Translations under genes and position numbers: made by a program
Part shown: in pieces, positions 55,104 through 64,000 of the stretch
Layout: the number at the start of each line of letters is the position of its first letter
How positions within the stretch are numbered: position 1 is the stretch's first letter
Origin: Ischnura elegans
Lineage: Eukaryota; Arthropoda; Insecta; Odonata; Coenagrionidae
NCBI RefSeq assembly: GCF_921293095.1
Contig: NC_060252.1
Span: 3,968,001 to 4,032,000 of the forward strand
DNA length: 64,000 nucleotides
Direction: 5' to 3'
Notes under the pieces: model-generated
Databases searched by the model: none
Told to the model about the DNA's origin: nothing
What the model saw: only the letters and a program-made list of their open reading frames with translations

Positions 55104-56310
55104 AATCTGGGCGCAATTTCCACATTCATAAGCTAGTTGCCTTTCTATATGATGTTGGGACGTGTGAAAAATGTGTATGATTAAAACTTGTGTGTATACC
55201 AGAATGTGGCTTATACATACATTTCAATTTAAGAATGGTGTTGTTGGAGAACAGGTTTAAATACTGATGACGATTCTGCAAGAGAGGGACATTCGAGATT
55301 ACGCCTTTGCTTTCTCTGATCGAACACCGTCTCTCGCCACTGCAAGCAAATTCTCTTTCTTCCCCCCAGATGGCATTCCATTCGGCCTAATTCATGACGA
55401 CATGCGCACGGAGGTTCCAAATAATAAAAAACAAGATGTAACTAATAACTTCAGGCTTTACTTTGTGAAACCTCTCCATATTGGAAGTAAGGAAATAAAA
55501 CAAGATGGTCGAAATTCATAACGCTTAAATCGCCGCTTTCGTAGTTCATTTTGGTGCCCATTGCCGTAGTTTTTGATCCGCTGATTTATAATTGGAAGTT
55601 ATTATTATATGTTTTCAGTGATTTTTTCAAGCTGTCGTTTAAACAGTAATTATAACACGATTATTAACACGTCCTTATTTCTTTAATGGTTGATTTCCAT
55701 TTGGAAATCCTTTAATTACAAATATAAAATTATTTATTACTTATTAGCTGTAATTTTAAAGTTATTTTAGCTTTTGATCAAACCTTTTGTCGAAGTTTGA
55801 AATGGAATTCAAGCTCATTGGCGAATAGTAAGAGCAAATTATATAATCTGTTGAATTAATAAGATATTTTCAAGCATAAATCGAATGAATACTTTTGTTA
55901 ATTTTTGGACAATCTTGGAACAAAAAATTGCGATTTAACAAAGGGAAAATTATTTATTTTCGGATATGATTGGTTATATTTGCCACCATAGTAATTTTGT
56001 TTGGAATTTTGTTCTACATGGTTACAATTGACCCTACTGCACCGCATCATTGTTTAAAAAAATATAATTTTAATTCCCATTAGATAGACGCTGTCCATTT
56101 TAGAGTTACTTTGAGCGTGTCAATGGATTCCGAAAAATATTTTCAAGGTGTATCCCTGCTTTTTCCATTTGCATTGGAAACCTTAAGTTAAGTTTTATTA
56201 CTATACACATGTAGTAAAGCAACAACAAAATTTTGTTCGAAATTTTTTATGTGATGCTGATGCATTTTGCAATTTCAGTTAAATAAGTACTAATAAATGA
56301 GCATTTTCCA
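55104..56310. other. Unassigned AT-rich DNA
   Basis: Strongly AT-rich after 55560. The plus-strand frame 55267-55521 (84 codons) shows no recognisable domain. No shared repeats were found. Confidence 0.4.
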
Positions 56311-56654
56311 TGCCTTCCACGTACAGTGTGAACGAAACCCTTGGGGCGGGCTCGCGGGTTACACTCCTGGGGCAGGGTCTATAAGCGCGAGCTTTTTACC
56401 TCTGCACCCAGAAGGGGGAGGAGAGGAAGGAGAAGGGAAGGAGGCGCCGCCGCGATGGGAGCCCGACGACGCCTCCTGGGAGGGGATAAGGAAGGAAGGG
56501 AAGGGACGAGGAATCCCGCACTGTCACAAAGGCGGGCGGGCCCTACTAACAGCGAAACCAAGCTTACGCAATTAATATGCTGCCAATCCTAGTAGATTTT
56601 CCTATGAGGAAGAAAAATCTATCGATCGAATCGGTAGATTGCCTTCCACGTACA
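56311..56654. mobile_element. GC-rich block bracketed by 15-bp direct repeats
   Basis: TGCCTTCCACGTACA occurs at 56311-56325 and 56640-56654, enclosing 314 bp. The enclosed sequence is first GC- and purine-rich (GGGAGGAGAGGAAGGAGAAG type, with GGTCTATAAGCGCG near 56386) and then AT-rich. Direct repeats of this length around a compositionally foreign block suggest a retroposed insertion. No poly(A) or Pol III boxes are obvious. Frames inside are low-complexity. Confidence 0.5.
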
Positions 56655-57244
56655 CTGCAGAGTGAAGAAATGATCCCGAAGACACTCACATTGACACTCA
56701 TCGTCTGATAATCAATTGCTCATCACTGTCACTCATCGCCGCCATCTCATTCCTTTGCTGCAGTGATAATAATAAGAAGAAGAAGACGATTCTCCCTCGC
56801 CTCCCACACCTCCTGAAAGACATCCTATTCCACTTCCGATATATCTCTCATAGCATTCACCATAGCCACTGAGCCCCAAGCAGGTCGTCTTGTAACATCG
56901 ATTTCTAAATCCCTTTACCCGATTGTGGCCAAATATTCGCATAAGAGCATTGAATTCCTCTGCCCCAAAAACGCAATGGCCTTTCCTCTGCAATTCACGC
57001 GTGAGATGGCTTACTTCCTCCCTCCACGAAGTATTTACAATTCACTACAATTCATGATAGAGTCGCCCTCTACGGAGGAGGACTTCATTACGAACGACCA
57101 GCTCGCCTCGGCGGCCCTTAATCGCGATAGCAACTTGTATTGGTCAGGTATTCTTATATAGTAATTTATGTTGACAGTCTATCTGTGTCGAACGTAAACT
57201 TCGTGCCCTCCTGCATCGCACCCGCGGGGGCGAGTGCTGTAACT
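56655..57244. other. Unassigned DNA
   Basis: Short frames on both strands (up to 86 codons) with no motif. No repeat shared with other regions. Confidence 0.35.
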
Positions 57245-57840
57245 TAAATGCCCATTATTTGTAACCACAAATGGACCTCTCAAATTTTCCCTTCTACTCC
57301 ACGAATCACCCATAAAATACCACCTAATCCAAGCCCTATTTTCAGAGCAACCAAAAATCTCATCTTCAAAAACCCCGTCCAGTCACCACCATCCCACCCT
57401 CACCGTGCAACCGTCCCATGTGTAAAACCTGCAAAATATTCTCTCCACCCCCAGCCTCTCTTTCCTCCCCAAACGTAAATGCCTCCCAATATTTCCCTCT
57501 ACCACCTGTACTTCCTCCAACATCATTTACCTCCCTCATTGCAACTTCTGTCCCGCTTTCTTTGTAGGCCGATATACCACCCCCCCTCAATCTTAGAATT
57601 AATAATCACCGCGCCTCCTGCTGTCCATCATCCCCCCACGCATCATTGTCCCACGACTCCCTCTTCAAAGAATGCTTCAAAGTTTCAGTCATTGCCTCCC
57701 TTCCCTTCTCCCCCCCCCACTGACCCCTCCCTCAATCTCCACACCCTCGAATTGACGTGCATTTGGCATCCAATGGCTTCCCTGGGTTGAAAATCTCATG
57801 CTAACCCCCTCCTACAAAGCAAAACGACTCAAACCAGGCT
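57245..57840 (+). pseudogene. Penelope-like element remnant, pre-GIY-YIG and GIY-YIG region
   Basis: Plus strand, C-rich. The frame at 57248 reads PPNPSPIFRATKNLIFKN, SHPHRATVPCVKPAK and YSLHPQPLF. This resembles the segment preceding the GIY-YIG nuclease in Penelope-like elements, where a conserved PC...R C..C pattern occurs. Its cysteines are mostly lost here. Farther on, a frame near 57585-57780 reads NLRINNHRASC, the helical LRINNHR motif of GIY-YIG domains, then SLNLHTLELTCIWHP. Frameshifts and a stop separate the pieces, so the copy is dead. This is a different subfamily from 35301-35870. Confidence 0.6.
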
Positions 57841-57884
57841 CTAATGACTTGAGCTGTCGGTCGCCTCCTTCGAATACCATACGA

Positions 57885-58255
57885 TTCAAACCTGATTTTG
57901 GTCGCAGTTTTTGATGAATCGCTCAGCTTTCCCGTTGTATTCCTATTAAGTTCACGGATTAAGTCTTTCTGCATCGGATCCCATGTGCTCGCTGCATATT
58001 CAAGGTGTGGTCGGACGATTGCTAAATAATCTCCCTTTCAAATTTTCATAGAATAATCTTCCCAAAACACGCTTGACGAATTCGAGCTTGTTCAGAGCTC
58101 AGCCACAAATTTAACCTCCCTTCGTGGATTTTCACCGCATTAAGTTTGAAGATATCGCAACGCCAAGATAAGTACTTGGCGTCATCTCACGCCTTCGTGC
58201 TGACTCCATGTGTGATACATATATCGGGACAATTGGACATCCCACGCAATGTACA
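57885..58255 (-). pseudogene. LINE RT C-terminal fragment, minus strand
   Basis: Clear DNA similarity to 8110-8430 of the intact LINE ORF. Shared stretches are GGATTAAGTCTTTCTGCA.C, GGATCCCAT..GCTCGCTGCA, TATTCAAGGTG.GGTCGGACG and ACGCTTGACGAATTC. It continues weakly to about 58255 through the ATATCG..A..CC.AG.TACTT segment. Many stops. Confidence 0.78.
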
Positions 58256-60479
58256 CTAAAGTAGTTCTTGCTCTGATTGGATTCTCGTTCTTTGCTCATG
58301 AGCGTCGTATAGGCCCATGAGAGCGCTGTAGAGTCTTCTCTTGTCATCTGAGGCTTACGCTGGTGTCGAAAATAACCAATCGATTCGGGTGCTTATTACT
58401 AGTTGAAGGTTTATTTTAAGGATGTGCGAGTATTCGAAAAAAAAGAGTCGAGTCGAGTAGTTGGCACTCGATTCGAGTGTTTCGAGTGGCATTACGAATA
58501 TCGAGTAGATGTTAATCGGAATTAAAAGCAGTCCATCAAGGCAGCGGAAGTATCAGTAGTTGATTTCCCCTGCAATGTAATAAATATATATATTAACAAA
58601 ATATTGACGAAATTTTCTCGTATTGTCAAGAAATCAATGAAAACTTGTTTAACCTGACCAAAAAACCTGATTTTAACAATATCCGCCATGTTTATTTCGT
58701 AAGGAATATCCCCCACCACTTAATCCAAACCGCATGTAAGGCATCGACCGATTGGCTGTCTATTTAACGGCCAAATAAATTCCTTGGCAAGTCGCTGTTC
58801 GGTCAAGCGCCTTCATTGGTTTCTCGCCCTTCGCTGGCGCTCCATTCTCAATGGTAGTCGTCCCATCGGTTTCTGCTCCTTTGGACACTTTCCTTAATCC
58901 TTAATTGCCCTCAATTTCTCAACCATAAATGGCTTTAGTGATCATAAGTATGTATGTGCTTGTTTTAAAATCAAATCTGATGAAAAGATAGCCAGTCAGA
59001 GTAAAGTATAATTGTAGATACCATTCGACAGTTTAAGGCATGAATTTGCAAACTATTGGGAAAAGTTCAAAGGTGTTCCTGAAAACAGCAATGCGGAAGA
59101 AATGTTTAAAATGCTTTCAATAGTTTCAATCAAATAGCCGTGGATGACTCAATACCAAGAGAACAGAATAAAATGAAGGCGGAAGCTAAGTAAGTAGGTG
59201 GTGTAAAAGTGACGACCGTCCGCACAACTTTATCCAAACTGCATCTCAGGTATTCACCGAATAACGGTATTTTTGACGCCATAATGTTCTAACTGCATTA
59301 TTTGTGTAATTTGGGAGCAGACGTCATTTACGCATGTATATACATATATGTAGCGTTACGGTTTCAAGAGAGTGACAAAGAGTTTTATATCGTAATCCCA
59401 AAGCAATCTGAGATCACTCAGCCTCGTATGAGAATTCTGTAAAGGGCATAGCCGAATAAGAGGGTGAAAAGTCCCCCCTCCGGGATTTTTCCCGTACTTG
59501 GGGTATGCAATTTGGGGTCAAATAGGACAAACCTCCCCACATTTTCAGCCCGCTAGATGCCCACCAGGGCCGGCTAGATCGAAAATACGATTTTCACTCT
59601 TTTTTTAATATATCGTCCAAGAAGGCATATTTTTTAATGTGGTTTGCGGCATTGGAAACCTTATTTAATGGAGCAGATTTCCAATTGTTTTCAAGAACTT
59701 TGAGCGGGACAAGAAGATATGGCGTTGATTAGAAAATTTCTAACGCATGTTTTTATAAAATATGTTTGAGAGAGCCAAAAAGACAAAAACGTTTCCTGGA
59801 GGTGTTTTTTAACACCTTTCGGCTGGCGTATTGCAAATATAATTTTTAAGGTGGTGGAACTTGGCGAAAAAATGAGATTAAAAATATGCGATTTTGGCCA
59901 TTTGGCTCTATGCTCTGGCCCTCCATAACACCCGTTTTTATTTATTATAGTATTCTGCCGAATAAGGTGTCCACCACAGGGACAGAATTGTATGGATACT
60001 GGTGTCTAAAATGGCTTCAGGGCCTCCAAAAACTTACAGGGCCGGAATTTAAGAATATAGATTAAGAAAATAGGCTCGATTTTAGTTTTCCCCGCATTGC
60101 ATCTACGCACAAGTGTTGTTTCATTATATTGTGTTGTTTCATTATGTTGTGGATATACCGCTTCAAATTATCTCCATCCTGTTGCCGTAGAAGCTAGATT
60201 GCAGGTGAGAGGAGGTTGGTCATTCCTTTTAAAAATGTGGTCTGTAAAGATTATCTACATGATACGCGGTTTTTACCTGTGAAATTACCACTTTCCGTAT
60301 CTATTTCATAAGTATTTCCTTGCATGTTTCTAAAATTCGTCTATTCGCGGACAAAGTGGCAGATTTATCTAACCGCAGTTTGACGGCGAAACTTAGTGAC
60401 TTTCATTTTCCAGAGAACTGATTGCCCGCAAACTTTACTGGTTTTTCATGGGACCAAGTAACTGAGTAACGTCGACGAG
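58256..60479. other. Mostly unassigned DNA
   Basis: 58430-58510 is a stretch rich in TCGAG and CGAAT motifs (GTCGAGTCGAGTAG, then CACTCGATTCGAGTG), a low-complexity pattern on both strands. 59400-60070 contains C-rich and T-rich runs. No frame longer than 75 codons shows a motif. Confidence 0.4.
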
Positions 60480-60890
60480 AAATTCGAATTTTAGGTCTGT
60501 CACTCAAGGGCTGATAGTTTTTCTTTTCAAGCTGCAAACCGGAAACATGAACAGTACTAGTTCCTCTTTGTAACCATTCCCTATTTTTACCCTGGATGAG
60601 TTGTGGTTTATATGCCCGGACCTTTTTTGGCCAATCAAAATGATACCGATTCTCTAAAATCAATCTTGCAATCGGCATATCCAATGAAAAGTTTCATGAA
60701 AAAGGGCGACATTTTGATTCTGGATAGAGGATTTCCGGGTGTTGTATCATAGTTAGAAGATGGTTTTGAGTTCAGTGTGCTGATGCCGAAGTTGAAAGGC
60801 AAGCAACCGGCCGATGGACAAGAACAAAGATGGATGGATGGAAAGACAAGCCGGCGATGGACCTAAGCATGAAACTGGGTAACACGTTTT
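60480..60890 (+). pseudogene. DDE transposase fragment (DDE_Tnp_4/Harbinger-like)
   Basis: One plus-strand frame from about 60612 reads VVVYMPGPFLANQND, then TDSLKSILQS, MKKGDILILDRGF, LEDGFEFSVLMPKLKGKQ. This matches the central catalytic region of DDE_Tnp_4-type transposases: a GP(F/Y).A..ND block, then the GD...DRGF block with the catalytic Asp, then a conserved MP. Upstream pieces (FSFQAANRKHEQY near 60520) fit the preceding segment out of frame. A TGA at 60602 and a TAG within the DRGF-to-LEDG interval break it. Such transposases could mobilise TIR elements with 3-bp duplications like those here. Confidence 0.65.
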
Positions 60891-61772
60891 TAAATATATT
60901 ACTTAGCGTACACAATGAAATAAAAATACAATATTTATGAATGATTTACTTATATTTTCCTGGTAGTGCGTCGCTTTTCTTGATTCTCGTCGATTTATTC
61001 TCTGCCAATGTTGATTGGAGTCCAATTCACGATTTGCGTCGAAGATGCTTGCACAAGAGCAAAGTGAAGTGGAACAACTTTTAACAGAGCAGTAGTGTTT
61101 TATTTACCATTATATGCATACGTTATAATTTTCATGACCATTTCAATTCAGTCATTTACCTGTGCTTGATAGGATTATTATCACGTCGTTTGTCACTCCT
61201 TATTTTAGTACATAATGTATTTAAATATCCTTCTATGCTCTGATTAATCTAGGCTTACCTATGATTAATAACTATCGTTTTTGTTGAATTTTCTAGTCAC
61301 CTGAAGGCCATTTGCAACCCTAACTCGAATCAATTATGCATTGTTACGACTTGAACCAAGATTGAACTGTTGAATGTTGGGTGTAATTCCGCGGTGCGTT
61401 TCGTGATGGCCTAAACTGTAGGATGCCGGACGGTGGTTTGGAGGTTTGTCAGCAATGATCTCCATAAAACCTCTTCTGTCAACTAAATGTGGAACGCTTC
61501 TTTGTGGGCCACCTGGTGTCACCTCTACGTCACCGGAATTAATTGCGTCAAGGACTTTCCGTGTGCTGTATCGGGAATTAGTCGTGACGCCACGGGTGGT
61601 GCGGCGGGTGAAAGCATAAGCAGCAACGCCCCAATTGTTGTAGCAACGGCGTAATTAGCTCTTTCGTGCATTTCTGGGAGAATTTTCAATATTTTTGTGA
61701 AGCAAATGACATATTCATATTGATTTGTATTTCCTTAACGGATTTATTCATTTACATAAGATGGAAATGCAT
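60891..61772. other. Unassigned DNA
   Basis: Only short frames of up to 62 codons. Nothing shared with other regions. Confidence 0.35.
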
Positions 61773-61910
61773 TTGGAATTATTTTCATGGAGGTTTCACA
61801 TTACATACTACCTACTTCAAAATTTTCATTTTTTAAATTATTTGGAATTATTTTCATGGAGGTTTCACATTACATACTACCTACTTCAAAATTTTAATTT
61901 TTTAAATTAT
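61773..61910 (+). repeat. Recent 69-bp tandem duplication
   Basis: Two units, 61773-61841 and 61842-61910, starting TTGGAATTATTTTCATGG, differ at a single base (C to A). The period is 69 bp, a multiple of three, so a plus-strand frame stays open through both (23 codons per unit). The frame itself is not supported as a gene. Confidence 0.9.
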
Positions 61911-62479
61911 TAATTTCATTTCATATTTGCTAAATCATATCGCTCGCTTTCTACGGAAAAATGGCCTTGCAAATGGAAGTCTCCCGTGTATTGTACGACG
62001 TTCCATGCCTCGCAGGAATTGATCCATTCATTTACTGGAGTATTAATTTATTTGTCGCGAGATTATGGCTTAATGTGTCGCAGAGGAGTGTCTCCATGAA
62101 TTCATGAAGAACTCACGTAGACTGAGGCGGATCCCAACTCTGCTTCAGGAAATACAGGTGGGCGGAATTTCTCTCTGCCTCCGAACAGCAAATCGCTTCT
62201 GAAAGTGGTGGACATATGTTTCTCTGCGTCGAAGTTTATGGTATTTTCTCATCACTTAAGCTTCGATATTCGTTGAATTATTCCATTGTATTAATATAAT
62301 TGTGTCTGTAAACTGTATCCGATCAACAGAGGAGAAATTTGATGGACAGTTGTTGCTTGTCACCACTGCTCGGAATATGTGTAACAAGATGTTTTTTATG
62401 AAAGTGTTGATTTGAATTCTGTTGGGTCGTGAAACCGCTGTTTGCCTTGATGCTGTTTGGCTGTTTGTTCTTCCCGTCT
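61911..62479. other. Unassigned DNA
   Basis: AT-rich, no frames or repeats of note before the LINE remnant to the right. Confidence 0.35.
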
Positions 62480-64000
62480 ACCCTTCATTATTATTATCAT
62501 ATTCTACCGATTAAGGCAGACTTATGGCATGGAATACCTAAGAAGCATTCTGGCAAAATCCCCTTTCTTCAAACACTTCCCTCTTCAATTATGAATAAGG
62601 CCTACCCCCTTTCATTCCATCTAAAAATCCTATTCTCTACCTTCCCCTCCCTCGTTTGCCCAACATTCTACCCTCTAACCCCATTTTCAACATCCCCTCC
62701 CCGCTAAGTACTCCACCAATCCATACCCTCTGTCTCCTCCGTATTTCATCTAAAAGCTGCCTTTCCTCGCCAACCGTATCCAGCACTTCGTCGTTCCTTT
62801 TCCTCTCCCTCCATTTCACCTTCTCCATACCCTCATCTCGAATGCCTCCAGTCCTCTGTCGTGTTCTTTCCTCAGTGTCCACATTTCCGTACCGTAGAGA
62901 GCTACACTCCAGGTCGAACTCTTCACTTACCTTTTCTTTAAATTCTTACATAACGACCCTCTTATAATCCCCATACTGTTCATGAACGCCTCCACTAGAG
63001 CCTGCAGTCCCCTTGCTGACTGGCTGATCTACGCCTGATCATCCGCGAACCTTACCGATTTAAACATCATTCCTCCCACTTTCACTCCAGCTTCCAACTC
63101 GTCTCACGCTTCTCTTGCCATCTCCTCAGCGTATACTCTAAAAAGCAGTTGCGATAGAGGTCAGTCTTGTCTCACACCTCGGCCAATGCTTGCCCACCCA
63201 GATTCTAGGTCCGCTACCGTCACTTGCGCAGTCTGGGACATATACAGATTATGAATCCCTCCAACCTACACCTATTCTATTGAGAATATCCATTAACTTT
63301 ATCCAGTTCACCTTACCAAACGGTTTTTCAAAATCCACGAAACAGGCGTATACGTCCTGGTCATATTCTAGGTTCCTCTCCACGAGGGACCGCATTATTG
63401 CTATTTCATCACGAGTTGACTTCCCTCTCCTTGAACCAAACTGATCTTCGCCCAAATAATCGTTTGCCCTCTCCTTCATTCCTCTGTTCAATATCCTCAG
63501 TACCACTTTCGCCGCGTGCGATATAAGGCTAATAGTCCTATAATCTCCGAATTCCACAGCTTTATTCTTTATCTGTATCGGAATTCCCTCCTAATAGATT
63601 CTACGTACTAGTTCGAAAAACCTTTTCTTACTATCCTTTCCTAGATTCTTCAGAAGCTCACTCGGGACATCCTCTACGCCTTCTGCTTTCCTAGCCTTTA
63701 TATTACGAAGTGATTTTCGAATGTAACATTCCCGGCCCAAGATTATCCTCCTCCACTGCACTTTCCTCCTCCAAAGTGAGTCTCTCCGGCTTGTTCCTTC
63801 CGTCGTACAGATACTCCACGTATTCCTTCCGTCTACTCTGTATCTCTTCTCGCTCGGTTAGCATCCTTCCATCTTTAGCCTTAATTTTAGACGGGGCTTG
63901 CCCTCTTTTGCCTCCCGAAAGCGTAGATTGCGCCTACTTCTCCTTCCCTTTTCAAATTTTCCATTTCCTCATGTGTGTCTTTTCCACTAAGCTTTCCCTT
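62480..64000 (-). pseudogene. RTE-like LINE ORF2, degraded, runs off the window
   Basis: Minus strand, from the right edge. A linker (EEIQ, then RRKEYVEYL-like) lies near 63840-63800. NIKARKAEGVEDVP is near 63720-63660. GDYRTISLISHAAKVVLRILN, EDQFGSRRGKSTRDEIA and VDFEKPFGKVNW (catalytic Asp; normally EKAFD) lie within 63557-63249. FADDQA, the catalytic pair, is near 63045. DEVLDTVGEERQLL and EIRRRQRVWIGG lie within 62882-62637. Frame changes occur between blocks and stops follow FADDQA, so the copy is inactive. Same broad lineage as the fragments at 4960, 20690, 21718, 42786 and 44433. The 5' end lies outside the window. Confidence 0.85.

Overview
The window looks like a repeat-dense stretch of an arthropod nuclear genome. 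The evidence is long non-coding DNA, several degraded LINE lineages, Penelope-like fragments, Tc1 and PIF/Harbinger-type DNA transposon debris, tRNA-derived SINEs and MITEs, and no operon-like gene packing. No complete host protein-coding gene can be supported. Host sequence, if present, is limited to a few GC-rich stretches that end in consensus splice donors (near 3215, 25586 and 52073) and a CpG-rich block near 53580-53945. The window may therefore be intron or intergenic DNA.

Layout. 1-4950: AT-rich DNA with short local duplications, one copy of repeat family B (1047-1830) and a GC-rich possible first exon ending at 3215. 4960-10080: a stack of insertions. It holds an RTE-like fragment, a 64-bp-arm palindrome, a reverse-oriented copy of repeat family A split by a truncated LINE, and a LINE inserted into the 3' end of an opposite-strand copy of its own family. 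The inner LINE carries the only long open frame of the window (reverse transcriptase, 592 codons). 10080-17900: mostly unassigned, with a three-unit tandem array of about 275 bp. 17887-22470: a perfect GC palindrome, an inverted pair of family B arms carrying SINEs with tRNA-like heads, a family A copy, and two inverted RTE 3' ends with two MITEs. 24478-31354: a second SINE family, a GC-rich exon candidate, a duplicated unit carrying a foldback insertion, a family A copy and a hAT-like element.

32600-44560: a hAT-like MITE, a family A fragment abutting a Penelope-like GIY-YIG tail, a Tc1 transposase remnant, and a LINE endonuclease region split by a 1567-bp terminal-inverted-repeat element with a clean CAG target duplication. 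RTE tails, SINEs and two more MITEs follow. 44560-64000: paired X-box-like motifs, LINE scraps, a family A copy, an exon candidate at 51952-52073 and two hAT-like MITEs with 8-bp target duplications. Beyond these are a 63-bp-arm palindrome, a Penelope-like remnant, a DDE transposase fragment and a long degraded RTE-like element that runs off the right edge.

The parts do not form one pathway. They are an archive of successive insertions whose order can be read from nesting and target-site duplications. The best leads are four MITEs of 234-238 bp arranged as two inverted pairs, a SINE whose tRNA-like head sits between inverted arms, recurrent large palindromes, and the self-nested LINE. All family names come from motif recognition by eye. 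No database comparison was possible.
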